64,000 nt of DNA from Lithospermum erythrorhizon. Lineage: Eukaryota; Streptophyta; Magnoliopsida; Boraginales; Boraginaceae. Below are positions 10,931 through 23,999 of the stretch, one piece after another. The stretch is from the NCBI GenBank assembly GCA_019722365.1, contig JADFUC010000051.1:248001-312000 (forward strand), read 5' to 3'. The notes beneath the pieces are model-generated. The model did no database searches, was not told the DNA's origin, and saw only the letters and a program-made list of their open reading frames with translations. Every line of letters starts with the position of its first letter. The stretch's first letter is position 1. Position numbers and translations under genes: made by a program.

Positions 10931-13514
10931 TGACAGCATTGCGTGTCATGATGGAGGAATTCAAAAGAGGCTATGATATTTGTGAGGTAATGCACTCCTT
11001 TTCATTAGAACCAATTTATTATTTTATTTATTTATTTGCTATGTAGAGCTGTGATATTGTGCTGACTGATGATAATATAATCATTTACTGATACATGTTT
11101 ATCTCTACAAGAGATATCAAAGGTGCTTGTATTACACATTTTGTGCTAAATTTTGTTCAGCATATAATCATTACCGGAATTGTTCAGCATAAAGACCTTC
11201 TCTAACTTGCTAAATTTTGTGCAGGAGATCGATTCAAACAAAGCTAGCTGGGGTATCCTTTGTGAGCCTTTTGCTTTCTTTGAAGCATATAAAAATTATT
11301 TGCAGATAGACATAGCAGCTGAGAATGAAGACGACATGATGAATTGGAAAGGTTGGGTTGAGTCTAGAATTCGTATGCTTACTTTGAAGGTGAGCTATTT
11401 CTAATTGTTTATTTCTTGTTCACTTAGTATGTTTGTTTTAATAGTGAGCCATTTCTTATATTTCATTTCTTGTTCACTTAGTATGTTTGTTTTAATATTC
11501 TTAAAAAATATCATAGATTGAGAGGGACACAAATGGTGTTCTCCAATGTCATCCACATCCTGGTGAATTTTCAGACAAAACAAAACCGTTTCGCCATAGT
11601 TATTTTATGGGGTTAAGGAGAAGAGAGGGCTTAAATCCACAAGAAGGTGAACAATTTGATATAAGGATGACAGTTGATGATTTCAAACGAGATGTATATA
11701 ACTATTCTGACTGGAAATCTACAATGTTAATTTGTGTGAGTCATGTGAAAAAGAAGAACATTCCATGTTTTGTCTTTCCCGGTGGAGTTCGGCCTTCTCC
11801 TCCTCCAAGAGTTGGAGGCACAAGTCGACAAATCCAAAAATTTCCTAAATCTAGCTCTGGAGAATTTGGTGCTGCTGTGACAAAGAGAAAAAGGCGAGAT
11901 GATGAAGTTGATTCAGGAGTTAGTCCAGTGGAGTCATCATTTGCATCTTATAGTAGCGACGCAAGCTCATTTGCTGATACTAAACCAAGCAAGCGACTTG
12001 AACTTGATGTTACCGACACTCTGAGCAATGTGAATGCTCCTGAAACTACTTCAAGATCCAGTCATGTTGCCCTTGAATATATACATCATCCCCCAATTGT
12101 TGAGACTTGTGGAAATTCTATGCCTACAGCGGAGAATGTAGTTGTTCAGCAGTTTCAGGAACCAATTGGTCAAAATATAGTTTCTCCTCAAGCTGTAGAT
12201 GAATTGGGAGAGGATTTAGAGTTGAAGAATGAATTTCAACCTCTTTCCGGGGTTAGCCAAGCCAATGGTATAACATCTCCCGTTGCTGCGGAAGTTGAGA
12301 AAACATCAGAAAATGGGATTGGTAGCATCATGCAGAATGGCGGCCTAGAAGAGCTTGAGGTACTTTCAGATAATTTTGTATGCTTTAGTCCATACAAATC
12401 CTCAGTATTAGGCTATCAATGTCGAGCTATTTTAATTATTCTTTTAGCGAAAGCGGCCTGGTAGCTATATTCAATCTACTAGATCAAATTGTCTTTTATT
12501 TTTGTAATCATTCGATCCCCACTGTGTCTCTCATAATGAGTTGTTTCATGCATCTGCGACACATATTGGTGGGCCGTGCTTGTCTTCTGTGTAGTAACAC
12601 TCCATTCCTGTATATATGTATATATACATATGTTTCCAAATGCATATTCATGTCGTGAAATGCAAGTGGTGAAAATTCTAGTCTGTTTTCCATACTGAAA
12701 GCAAGTATGGTCTATGAAAAATAGACTTGTTCAATAATTAATTGCTGTTGTAGTGCAAATTTTGTCTAATTTGTTTGCCTTTTTTTTTTTTTCAAACAAC
12801 AGCCCCTCGAGCTGACTGTGCCAACTTCCAATGTTGCTTCGTTTGTTTCCCCCCTGAAGCCTATGATTAGGTATGGTTCATCTTCAGAACCTTTTCTCAT
12901 GCTTTGTTGTGTTCAGATTGTCTACTACACTTTTTGTTACACTCTGTTACAGAGTATAGCATAGAGTTACAGTGTAACAGATGATTCAAAACCTGCGTTA
13001 CCTCATTATAAATTTCAATTCGGTATATTAATGTGGTTACTCTTATGTCTGCAGGATGAGTTTCACTTCTTTGAGGAAAGCATCTGAGAGCAGCTCCTAA
13101 AATGATTGCAAATGATCACTCATGCATCATGATGCTGCAGAAATCGCGCATCATACACCAAAGAGAGTTCATGCATGGTTTTGTAATTTAACCTAATGTT
13201 GGTTGAAGACTTGTTACACCAATGAACCCATATATGTTGGGTTGTTTGAGAATTGTTATTGATAAATGAATATTTATGATCTCCATCATGTAATATTGAG
13301 TGTAATTTGAGTCGACATCGACATGAAATGTTGGTTCAGCCTAGGCGGCTTGTTTCGCAACCCGAGTTTGTAATGTGTTCTTAACAGTTGTGCAATAATA
13401 GGGTTGTCTTTTCATTCATATGCCTTCCTGGTTTATTTCTTTAGGTCATTTCCCTTTAAAGATGTACTCTGAGTATCTAACGTCTACATTTCACTTCCTG
13501 GTTTTACCAATTGA

Positions 13515-13690
13515 TAACACTACCTACGTTTCTTATCTATTGTGAAATGGTAGATAGTGTTTGCAATTTACTCTTGAGTTAATTCGGAAATAAACTCTAT
13601 GTTTCACAGGGTAAGGATGAGCACTATCCGATCTCCTCTATCCCGTTTAGATGGAGCCTCTTTAGAGGCATGACGCATGTTGATGTTTAA
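13515..13690 (+). repeat. SINE-like dispersed repeat, copy A
   Basis: It reads CACTACCTACG..TTCTTATCTATTGTGAA..GGTAGATA, then TATGTTTCACAGGGTAAGG, then CTATCCGATC..CTATCCCGTTTAGATGG. The same order of blocks is seen in copy B (about 14980-15125) and, reversed, in copies C and D inside the permease gene. It lies between the convergent polymerase and B-box genes. Confidence 0.6.
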
Positions 13691-13906
13691 CAATTAATTA
13701 TTGTGGTTAAAAACTTTCGGCCAAACAATGAGAACTAATCTGCATTCTTGTTTTCTGTCCTGACAAGCAAGGCTCTTAAAGATTACAGCAGAAATTTCAA
13801 GAACTTGTTGGACGCAATTCTGATGTTTAAAAACAATTCTCCAAAGTTCTAAATTTCTATTATGAGAAATTATGTACAGAAATATGATGGTTCAAGGAAA
13901 ATAAGA

Positions 13907-16276
13907 TCAAATGTTGTGAGTCATAGCATCATTTGTATCACAATAGTCCGAGCCTTCTGCATTCCAAACCTTTCTTTTCGGACGTTTCATGGTATCAGTC
14001 TTCACTCTTTGTTTGATAAGATGTTTATCCAGCTTGTTTCTCATGCCTACAAGAATTAAGTAATTATCACTGTCAGTAGACACCATGGATCAGGGGAGGA
14101 GCTGAAAATTCTTTTGAAATGACAGACAAATAAAAAATACTCCGTATTAGTTGTTCATTAAGAAAATTCTAAAACCTTAGGGACCGAATGATAATATAGT
14201 ATTGAATTTAAAGAAAATAATAAGGTAAAAGATTTGAAGAAAATTAAGGGGGTGTCTTGGCCCCAATCGCGTTGACATCGGGGAGTGAAATAGAACATGA
14301 AAACCATAAGCTCCAAAGCAGTGGGAGAAGCCCGTGGCTCGTGCTCCTCCCCTACCTTGGATCCTGAGTTACCAAAATGAAGGGGTGATAATGGTCCTGT
14401 ACCTACCTACTGGCTCTTGTCTTTGGGTCTTACACAGACGGTTTCTCCTGATTGCAATTGCACTCTCATTTTCAGTTGAGTTGCAAAAATACTCCTGCAT
14501 AGTTCTAATTGATGTTAGTCCTCTAAAGAATGTATTCAGCTGCTGTGTAAATCTGAAGCAAAAGGGAACCCCTCTAGTAAGCAAAAGGTAGGGGATTCCT
14601 GTTAAATTAGATCCTTGCAATACAAAATTCCATATCAATAGGTAAAATTTCAAGATGATCACTTGTTCAGGACTAACATACATAATATGTCAATAGAGAA
14701 CAATGAAATAGTAACATAAGTAATTGTATACACCTGACTATGGGTAACGTGAATGGAGGGATCATAGCTCGTGGGCTCTTCCTCGCCTTTGAAGAGTTCT
14801 TCATAATTTTGGAATGTTAAATCAAAATCTGGCATGCTAAGATCATTCGTTCTCCTTAGCTCATCGCAAATACCAAGGTCTTGCATATTTTGAGACCAAT
14901 GCTGCAGTAATAAGAAAGAATCTAACATCTTGTAGATTGTCCAATAGCAGTTTTAACTCGCATATGTATGAGTTGCAGAGATGACTCATTACACTACCTA
15001 CGCTTCTTATGTATTGTGAAGTAGTAGATACTGCTTGCAGTTCAATCTTGGTCAACTCGGCCTGTTATCATTAGGGTAACATTGTGTTCTATCCGACCCC
15101 CTTACCCCACTTAGGCGGGTCTGCTAAACTTCAGAGTAACCTTACACCAAACTATTATCTCAGTTCATGACTAGCCTTAAAAAACAAAACCACTTCTCTT
15201 AGTTCAACTTTAGAAACTGCAAAGTAGTTATAAAGGAGGCACAGAAAGCAACCTTTTGATTATCGGCGATTACATCTAGGCAGTATATGTAAAACGTCAA
15301 TTAAGCATTAGTTTTCATACTTTCAGACATGATTGAGAGGTTTTCAAGAGAACCTGGTTAGTTTGAACAGGACTTTTGGAGTGCCAAAAGGTGTCCCCAT
15401 TCAAAATTTGTGCTAATTGGTCCACCTGAGAGAGTAATGAAGGATGAGGCTTCGATGTCATCCCCTCGTCAAGATTCCCCTCAAGAGGAAAATCAGGATG
15501 CTGCACATTCTGATAATCATTGTCACTCATCTTCCAATCTGTATTGTCTATAGTTGATGATGCATCAACTTGTTCTTGATCACTTTCCGAAAATCTGTAA
15601 CTGTCCTCTCCCATCTGAAGCTTTCTCAAATCAGGATCTTTTTGCCTAACCGTTGAAGTGTTGTATTGCTGGCCACGCTTATTGGCCTGCATAGAATGTG
15701 GATAATGTTATACTTTACACGATAATCCAAATGATAATCTACATGTAAAATTACTTTATGTATATATACCTTGATATGACTATTGCCGGATCCTACTTCA
15801 TATTCTTCGGAAACACTGGACCGTTCGGATTCTATGGAAGATACTACTGAAGAGCCTCCAATATGTGAATTGAGCTGTCTTATAACATTCACATTATCGC
15901 CTCCTACATTCGTATTCAATGGTGAAGCAAAGAGAGTACTACTTTCAAGATCACTCAGATCAAAGCCCCACTCTTCTGCTAATTCCTTTGCAGAAGGGCA
16001 ACCTATGTAAGTAGATATAACTTTCTTCTTGTGTTCAGAACTAAGATCATGATAAATGTCATCACAGCCTCGGCACATGAACTTCCGGTGGTCAGTACAT
16101 CGAGCATAAGCCGGATGGTTTCTGCACAATTCGCAGATAAGAATGCGTGGATGCCTCTTCGAAAGAGCATTAGCTGAATGAACCATGGAATCACAAGGGA
16201 GGCAGAGATGTGCTGCATCCGCCTCACAGAACACATCTGGCCTTAGTCTCCCACAAAAATCACAATTTCTCTCCAT
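13907..16276 (-). CDS. BBX27: B-box zinc-finger protein, BBX27-like, with degenerate CCT region
   Basis: BBX proteins are nuclear transcription regulators, often tied to light and flowering. Five exons join with canonical GT-AG sites and matching phases: 15770-16276, 15354-15686, 14734-14901, 14434-14494 and 13907-14046, giving 402 aa. The start MERNCDFC was preferred to an in-frame ATG 18 bases upstream because family members begin this way. B-box 1 ligands are C5, C8, C17, D20, C25, C28, H33 and H42; B-box 2 ligands include C48, C51, C60, C68, C71, H76 and H82. The middle has GDTFWHSKSP and HWSQNMQDLG...DFDLTFQNYEELF, the blocks that link it to BBX27. The last two exons give a basic tail (IKQRVKTDTMKRPKRKV) where CCT proteins have their domain; it is short and diverged. 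Exons 1-3 are firm. Exon 4 (61 bp) and exon 5 rest on splice sites, phase and the faint CCT likeness. Confidence 0.8.
14975..15140 (+). repeat. SINE-like dispersed repeat, copy B, in BBX intron 2
   Basis: Contains ACTCATTACACTACCTACG, TATTGTGAAGTAGTAGATAC, and a tail GGGTAAC..TCTATCCGACCCCC then TTACCCCACTTAGGCGGG. The tail resembles the conserved GC-rich segment of widespread plant SINE-like repeats. It sits between BBX exons 2 and 3. Confidence 0.6.
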
Positions 16277-17219
16277 CTTGTTTAGATTAATCAAAGAAAT
16301 ACCCTCAGACCGAAATTTGCATAGATCTGATTACAAAGACAGATGGGCCATTATCATAAATACTATTAGGCATCATTTTCAGTCTACAACTGGCAACTGT
16401 AATATGTTATATTATCAATATAAATAATATAATTCTCTCAACCATCAATATCTTTTAGCCTTTCTGAGTTTCAGTTCATGCCAAACTTGCTAGTCAACTC
16501 TAAGAAAAATTATTAGTAGTAGTACCATAATCACAAGATAATTATAAACAGCAAATAAGAAAGAAAAAAAATCTTGGATTACATTTTATCAAACCATAAG
16601 ACCTTAAATATAATTTTTTATATAATCAAGAATCCAAAATTCCCAACAATCCACTTAGCAGCAGCAAAATAGCTACCAAAAGAATAATAATTAGTTCATA
16701 CAATCATATCATCATCCCATCAAACAATCTAAGCTTAAAATATACTATATGTTTTAGAATAAATATATTATGTGCAACAAACCTGATATTTTTTGCCAAC
16801 ATGTAAGTCAACTTGTCTCTTTAGGTAGGCAGAAACACTTTTGCATGTATGTTAATCTTGCATTTGAGAAAGGAAAGAGATCCCATCAAATAGCAAAGGC
16901 TTTTTGAGCTCCTCCTGCAATTGTCAACTACATATTAAGTACATTATCTACTTTCTCTCTCTGTCTTTTCCTGTGAACTTTATGAGGTGGCAACTTTTTT
17001 AGAGTGTGTTACATGACGTGGACAGATCAAGATAATTGCACAATAGCCCACGAAGTTTGGCGAACGTTCAGATTTAGTCCCGAAATTTGTAGTGTTGCAC
17101 ATCTAGTTATTGAAGCTACGTGAAAATTACGGAGATGGTCCTTGAAGTTGCATACATGATCCACGTTATACTTTCTGTTAAGACAATAATTAATTTATGT
17201 ATTCCAAAGATAAACGATA
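16277..17219. other. BBX upstream region
   Basis: No exon was found beyond the BBX start. The stretch 16940-16975 has a CT-rich run (CTTTCTCTCTCTGTC), which on the gene strand is GA-rich leader-like sequence. Around 17040-17180 is a segment (GAACGTTCAGATTTAGTCCC and GGAGATGGTCCTTGAAGTT) of the kind common at the edges of plant transposons. Confidence 0.45.
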
Positions 17220-18613
17220 TCAAATACCGAATCGTTATATCAACGACTGTTAAATCAATTAATAAATCGGGCAGTATTCAATAACTAAATACGACAAAAA
17301 ATAAATAACACACAAGCCAATAATAAACTCAGCTCAGCCGCAACGTCACTCTACGCCCGTGCCAATTTGTCATGAGAATTTCACAATAAGATTACAAAGA
17401 GGATTACATAAATTTCCACATTCTACGACCAACTAACCTTCAATCTCTTCTGTGACTGTGATCCAATTTTATCTATAATGCCGCGATTATGCGCCTAAAC
17501 TAATCACTCAAACCAAAAGCGAATCAATGTTAACGACAAAAGAATTGCTGTTAAACAACACACAAATTTATATTGCGCTCCCCTCATCGCTGAGCGACGC
17601 CTGCTGGCTGCTGGTAGGAATCCACTCAAAACCAAACAAGTAAGATTGCTACAATCATCATGTTTAACACTTAATCGAAGTACTTTATATCTTAAGATTC
17701 CTCATTAACAGTTCACAATATTATTGATGATGATTCAATAATATTATCTCTAGAAGCTGTTTAGGATGTTAATTTTAAGTGACAAATAAACTCATGTAAA
17801 CATCCTATATTTATAAACAAACCTACCAAGTTTCTTTCGGCCCAAGACACAACCCGCCTAAAAACGAGTCTTCCGATTAGCCTGAGGTACTGACATAGGT
17901 CGCCCCGACCCACTCCGACCTCTACTATTCTGCAACAAGGTCCCCTGGATCGGGACTTACCTGACCTCGGCAGTGTCCGACCTTGCTCCCGGAAATACCG
18001 TTTTCGCTTTCCGCTTAAATTCATTTTCAATTCCAACATATAATTCTCCCAAATTGCTCGACTTAGCAATATATTTCAAAATGATTGCCTCTCAATAGAC
18101 TCAAGTTATAACAATGCTGCTCCTAACGTATTGCTAAGACAGTATTTCTCCAACACAAGTTTCGCTTCACAATTAAACACTTCCAAAGTGCTTGTTTCAA
18201 GAATTCTATTTCATGAAAATGATAAAATCCGATCTTCAATTCTTGGTCTTGAGATCTTTATATAGCGTAGGCAATGCAAAGGCTTCGGTCTTCAAACAAA
18301 CAAAGACTCCCAAACAAGTAGAGTCCCACCCGAACTTCAACACTTACCATCTATCCTTATCCATCATGCATCGTTTATCACATCTTCAAAACTTAATATC
18401 TCTGGAGGCCAAATAACAAAAGTACCTTCAGAAACAAACACGCCTCAGTTCCCTCATCGGGCTTTTAACACTCCTGGAACGAGAACAAAGTATCGAGTAC
18501 GCTTTGGAAACATGGCCATCCAACAGTTATAACAGTAGTACTCTATAGAAATGGTCATCCAATCAGCTAGCGACATTAATTCTACAAAAACTTCATCCAA
18601 CACCAAATTAACA
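17220..18613 (-). repeat. 3' LTR of the Sirevirus element
   Basis: It pairs with 25597-26452: shared blocks include AATACCGAATCGTT/AATAGCGAATCGTT at one end and CTTCATCCAACACC near ATTAACA at the other. It is about 540 bp longer than its partner because of the nested insertion at 17479-18038. A TATA box in the element's orientation lies near 18256-18264. The right end (TGTTAAT on the minus strand) is sharp; the left end is fixed only by where similarity stops. Confidence 0.8.
17479..18038 (-). mobile_element. nested solo LTR, 560 bp, with 5-bp target duplication
   Basis: The insert begins TG and ends CA and is flanked by TATAA on both sides (17474-17478 and 18039-18043). The partner LTR at about 25857-25870 has a single uninterrupted CTATAATTCTCCC, which marks the empty site. 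On the minus strand it starts TGTTGGAATTGAAAATGAAT, a typical Copia LTR start, and it carries a TATTTATAAAC block near 17808. No internal retroelement sequence is present, so it is a solo LTR left by LTR-LTR recombination. Confidence 0.88.
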
Positions 18614-18805
18614 AACTCCCCTTCGGAAAAGTTTCAAGACAAATCAAACTCACAAGCATTTAGAAAACCAAAAAAAATACAAGTGTTAAAACATTAGTCA
18701 ATAAAACGCAAAAAGGTCAAGCCAACAGTCAGAACCAGTGGGATCAAAAGAACACAACATCACCACAAAATAAAAAAATATCTCTCCCCCTATTTGTCAA
18801 AAAAA
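18614..18805 (-). promoter_or_regulatory. polypurine tract and Sirevirus purine signature
   Basis: Directly next to the 3' LTR the minus strand reads CCGAAGGGGAG, the expected plus-strand primer site of reverse transcription. About 170 bases earlier it reads GACAAATAGGGGGAGAGA (18784-18801), the purine-rich box repeated in Sirevirus 3' regions. Confidence 0.75.
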
Positions 18806-21055
18806 TTCCCAAAAGTAAGCGAGAAAGTATGCACGATTAATGTATTTGGGATAAACTTATACCAAGAGTAACTGCATCTCAAGATCAAATGTAGTGATTA
18901 CCGCAACAGCACAAGATTCTGCTATAGGACCAGGACTTCTAATTTTGTTACGGATTTCGGCCTTCGCCTCGATGTTATAACACCAATCTCCGCTTTCTCG
19001 ATCCTAACCTTCATAAACCCCACGTAACATGGCCACAGCCTTTCTCCTTCAGAATGTGTCTAGCCGACTGGCCGATCAATCTTACATCAATGACACGCTC
19101 CTTTCATCACCACTTATAGTCGTGGGCTTTCAGATTTTCCCCCAAGTCCATCTTTTCTTTACAATAGTTGGGACAGTTGAATACAAACAGTTCTATAGAT
19201 TGCGCCAGAAACTAAATCGGCTTCAACTTGGCTCCGGGCTGTACGATCCACAACCGATAGAAATGATCTTTCCTGCCATTCAACACACGCTCGCATCTCA
19301 TCACAAACAAATATCCACCCCTAAGCTTCACTCACATTTTGTATTACATCTGAGGTGAAAGGGGTTGCCAGTCAGCAAACGGAAGCCTATAAAGAACCTA
19401 TACCTCAAATCACGCCAAGCCCGTTAACCCGCCCCTCAGAAGCCAAAGCTAGCCATGTTCTTCATCTCAACTCCTCAACGATATCTCCACTCAAGATAAC
19501 AATAGAGTTCTTCATCCCCAAACCTGCTAATGTTTGTTGATCAAAGGAATTTGAATATATTCTCCTGGCCACCTCATGGAAACACGTGGACTGCCAGGTC
19601 TGTGAATTTCTTCTCGACACGTCAGAGTATACCCTCCGACTACTGAAAGCACAATCACGTCGTACATAATTCCTAGCAATTCACCTCTTGGAAATATATA
19701 TCAATGTAGTTTCGCTGTTGTGAGGTGACCTCAGATAGATATCTTTCTCAAAGCATGTTCTAAGATACACGTATCACCTAGCTTCGTGGTTCTATCACCA
19801 CAAAAAGCTCTACTCCATCCGTAGATACTCTCTTCCATCCTCAGCACCTAGTTATTGATTCTATTCCTACCGCCACCGATTCCAGTTTGTCCTCAATTTT
19901 AGTCTCTCGAATATCCTCTCACCGTGACTCGAACATCATTAATCACAAACTTATCTCCCTCGAACTCCAGGTTCAGACATCACCACTCTTTTCTCCTTTT
20001 GCAACGTAATTGCATCCTTTAACATCACTCACTCCTTTTTCCCCTTTCTAATCCTCTTCTCTCCTCAGCCTTCCCTCCAATCTTCCAAACTACCTACATC
20101 AAGTCCAGAATCATCGTGATCTCCCCTAAACCCATCAGCCTTCTTCTTCTAAGGCAACAATACTGATCTTAGTCCATCGTTTGACACATCATCATAATAT
20201 CGTCATCTTCCTCTTTTATAAGAACCTCTCACAAATTCCCATGAGCTCCCTGCTTCCCCTCAATACCCCTCTTCACTCTCTTACCCCTAACTTGCCCAGA
20301 CACGCCCACGCTTGGGTCTCCCACAGAGCTACAGAGACTTTATGTGTCCCTGAATAATTTGGACGACTTGCATATCTCCTCCTAGATTATCACAAGACCA
20401 CACATCCCTCAGCCTACTCTCCCTCTGCTACGCACATCCTCCCTACCCTAGAAGCAACTACATTCTTAGCACCCCAGAAAGCTAAGCAACCAGCTTACCT
20501 ATTCTCTTTAGTGTGAATCGAACTGGTTTAGGTTCTTACCAAAGATATCAACAATTAGTGGACCTTGAGTGCTTTCCTTTCCTATTGCATTGTTGAGCTC
20601 CGATTGACTTTTGTCTAATGCACTCTCGAACTGCTCATCAACGACACCATCCTTCCTATGGAAGCATGCTTTATCAGAGCTGGGTCGCCTGTGTGTTATC
20701 GACGGGAGGGACCGGTTCTCCTCGCTTTATTCATGCCAACCTTTCCATTTCTCTTAATCGAATTTTAAGGATCAACATTTTTCTTTCAAGAGAAAGCTGT
20801 ATGGGAGAATTTAGCAGACGGTCAACGCCAAGAGTCTGTTTACTATCCGTAAGTGGTTTTGTTAACAGTCGGGTATTTTGATGAGAGACAATCCCTTCCA
20901 TCACAAGTTCCAGCCGCATGCATTAAATGCCCAAATAACTCTCACTTAACTCTGGGTAACGCTGACTCCATTACTAGTCCATAATTGTTATAACACTTCG
21001 CTCTTTCAGGCGTTATAACATTTGGCTAATTGTTATTTGTTCACCACACATAACC
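18806..21055 (-). other. post-pol region of the Sirevirus element
   Basis: Sireviruses have an extra region between pol and the 3' LTR, in some members with an additional open frame. Here there are 2.2 kb with many stops in all minus frames and no domain I can name. Plus-strand open frames in this interval look like chance frames, as their strand disagrees with the element. Confidence 0.5.
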
Positions 21056-23990
21056 CCGCAGCGCTTCTAAGATATTCTGATCTACATCCAACCCTCTCGT
21101 AAGAATATCGTCACTTGTCATTACTACTCACATGCTCCAACTTGACAACTTTCTTCATCATATCTCTCAAGCGAAGTCAGCCGAATATCAATGCCAGCTT
21201 CGTCTCCAAGTATTGCATGTGATTCTTCGAAATGCTTACGGCACTCATGTTATCACAAGTAGAGTGTCACACCTCGGGTTCGACACCATACTCTTCCAAA
21301 GATTTGTTTCACCTAGATCATTCAGCCAGCCTATATATTCAAATTCGCAGAGACAATCACTCTGCTTTCACAACCACGGCATTCCAAATTATTCCTGTTA
21401 AACACCTCCGTATGTGGCCCCCGATCCTCAAAGGTTTCCCCGTTCAATGCATCACAATATCCTACAAGAAAGGGTATTAAGTGTCAGCATGGGTCACATT
21501 ATACGACTCGCATTAATGCTTAATCCTCTTTACTGTATTCAAGTGGCTCTTTGTGATTAGTTTGGCATCTTGCACACACCAACCAATGAGATATATCCGG
21601 TCTAATGCGCCAGTAGCAAACTTTCAACTATACTCTAAGGCCGTGCTCACATCCACAAATTCTTCCATTCATCCTTGCTAATGAAGAAGAAACGAGTCCT
21701 TTTAAATTTCTTTTAAGCTTCCATACCAAATTTTAAACCATATTCCATTTTTAGTTAGCTCGAGAAATGAATACAATCTTTCATCCATGGATTTGGAAAC
21801 CCAATAAGTATTTTAGTTCTCCACCATACCATTTCCAAATTATGCCCATCTATCTGCACAACCTGTTTTATCACTGGTTCACACTCGTCCAAACACAATA
21901 TCATCTACGGTGACTGTTTCACCATCATCCCATTCTTTTCTCTTAATGAATGGTGAGTGCCATTTCAACCCCCCTCGAGTGTAACCATCTCTTTGGAAGG
22001 AATATAGCTAACCTTTCGCATCTACGCCAATTGAGTTTGTCAGGTCCACAGAGACTTCTCTGAGCTATTAATAATGCCTCTGGATAGTAGCATCAACAAC
22101 CCCTTAATTGCTCAACATAGACTTCTTCTTGGACCACCTCACGAAACGCACCTTGACATCCATCTAAAAATAGTTTGAACTTAGTAGATGCAATGATAAG
22201 AACTCCCGGATTGCTTCTCGAGCTAACGGAGCAAATGTCTCTTCAAAGTCTACCTCAACCTGAGTTGCACTTCACAACTAACTCGGGCCTTCGCTTCCTC
22301 GTGACATTTCCGCACCTGGCGATTTGTTCTTGAATATCCATTTAGTCTCTATGATATCAACCACCGTGCTCCGTGAACTAATTCCCATACATCGCTTTAT
22401 CAAATTGGACCACCCTTCCCGCATGGCAGCCGATCCAATACCTATCAAGCATAGTCGCTTTCACATTCTTAGGTTCCTCCTTTTAAGACGAAGCATGTTT
22501 CCTCGAGCAATCCTGCACCATCTGATAGTCCACTCTATCCTTCTTCCTTGTACCATCCTCGTCCACTTCTCCAACGATATTCTCCACCGGATTTATCTCT
22601 TTTCTCTGATTCTAGCAATGGTTCAACTTCTAATCGGCCACACCGGCTGGCTCACACTCGATACTTCATCACTTCTGACCGCGGGGTCAACCGAATGGAT
22701 GACAACATACACATCTTTCTTCTCTTTCTTCTGGCCAAGTGAGATCTCCTAATCTCTACTTTCGACATTGACACCTATTTAATTAATTGTGTCCGCTTTA
22801 TCAGACACCCTTGGGAAATTGTGTTCCTTGAATATTCCAGAAAGATACCTTCATCACTTCTCACATTAAACTTCTGCCTAGGTTCTCTACTCCATTTAAC
22901 GTAGCAATGCACTCCCAAAAATATGAAAATATTACATGTTTGGCTTTCTCCTCTTCATATTTTATGCATGAGGTAGTAGCTGGGCGCTCGGGATTCGAGA
23001 GTAATAGATTTTCATGATGATACATATTTAATTGCTTCAAATTTCAATCATAGTGTGTGCTTTGCATGTAGTACGACTGTGCCATCTCGAGTGTTTCATT
23101 TTTCCTTTCAATAATCCCATTTTGCTAAAGGGTTTTAATGTTCATGTTTTATTCTCTACGTTACATAATTCTGAAACTCCTCGAGTTCTTAAACTCTTCA
23201 TGATCTCTAATACCTCAACAATGCTCATTTCTTCCCTTTTTAATCCGAGTAGCCGTATCGTCAATACGCCAAATGTCTCGATTTGTCCTTAAGAAACTCA
23301 ACTCTATGTATACCGAGAAATCATCCACATATATAAACACATACTTTCTTCCCTGCAGAATGCCTTCCACCCGCACGGGTCCCATTAACTATATGTAAAA
23401 GTTCCAACACCTCGGTAGTAACCACCCGTTGTAACCGGCTGCGTGACACTGGCTTGCCTTTTCCTATCTGACATTCCCCACAGACTTTCCACCTCAAAAG
23501 CGGGAAGCCCTCAACAACATTCTTGGTAATCAATCATTGACGTTCGATAGCTCCGTATGCCGAAGCCTTTTGTGCCATAAGTCCACATCTCCCCGGGACT
23601 ACTAGATAAGGCTTCGAGGAGGTGTCCAGAGATGTAAATTGTCTGGCCGATCGAATTTCTGTACGATAAGGTCAAGCCACCGATTGTTCACGCCAGACAA
23701 GCTTCTCGTTAAAGGCAACTTTCATACCATCATCACAAACCTGGCCGACACGAGGTTTGTCAGAGCCCTTCAACTAGGAGTATCTTCGAGGTTGAGCAAC
23801 TCAGAATATTTAATAACCATTTTCTAATGATTTTTCCTTTCTCCTCCACCAAATGTCACATAATCTGTTTCACCTCCCCAATGTCAGTTGGGATGAGCTT
23901 TTATTTCCAAATTACGCCTCAACAACCATTGTCAAAGTACTATCACGTCCAAGCCGTAGCTTCTGCATGTAAAACCACATGACTTACCAC
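21056..23990 (-). pseudogene. Copia pol remnant: integrase, reverse transcriptase, RNase H
   Basis: Integrase: 23321-23533 holds the KVCGECQIGK zinc-binding block and VLELLH. The reverse transcriptase start is marked by TKWIFKNK near 22330. RNase H begins near 21470 (GYCDA) and ends near 21070 with an ADILTKGLD-like block (seen as DDILTRGLD). The order protease-integrase-RT-RNase H on the minus strand is that of Copia. Stops and frame changes occur throughout, so it is inactive. Confidence 0.8.
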
Positions 23991-23999
23991 TGCCTCCTT

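Noticed and set aside
14369..14683. 104-codon minus-strand frame as an independent gene
   Set aside because: It covers BBX exon 4 and flanking intron; only the 61-bp part with splice sites fits the BBX model.
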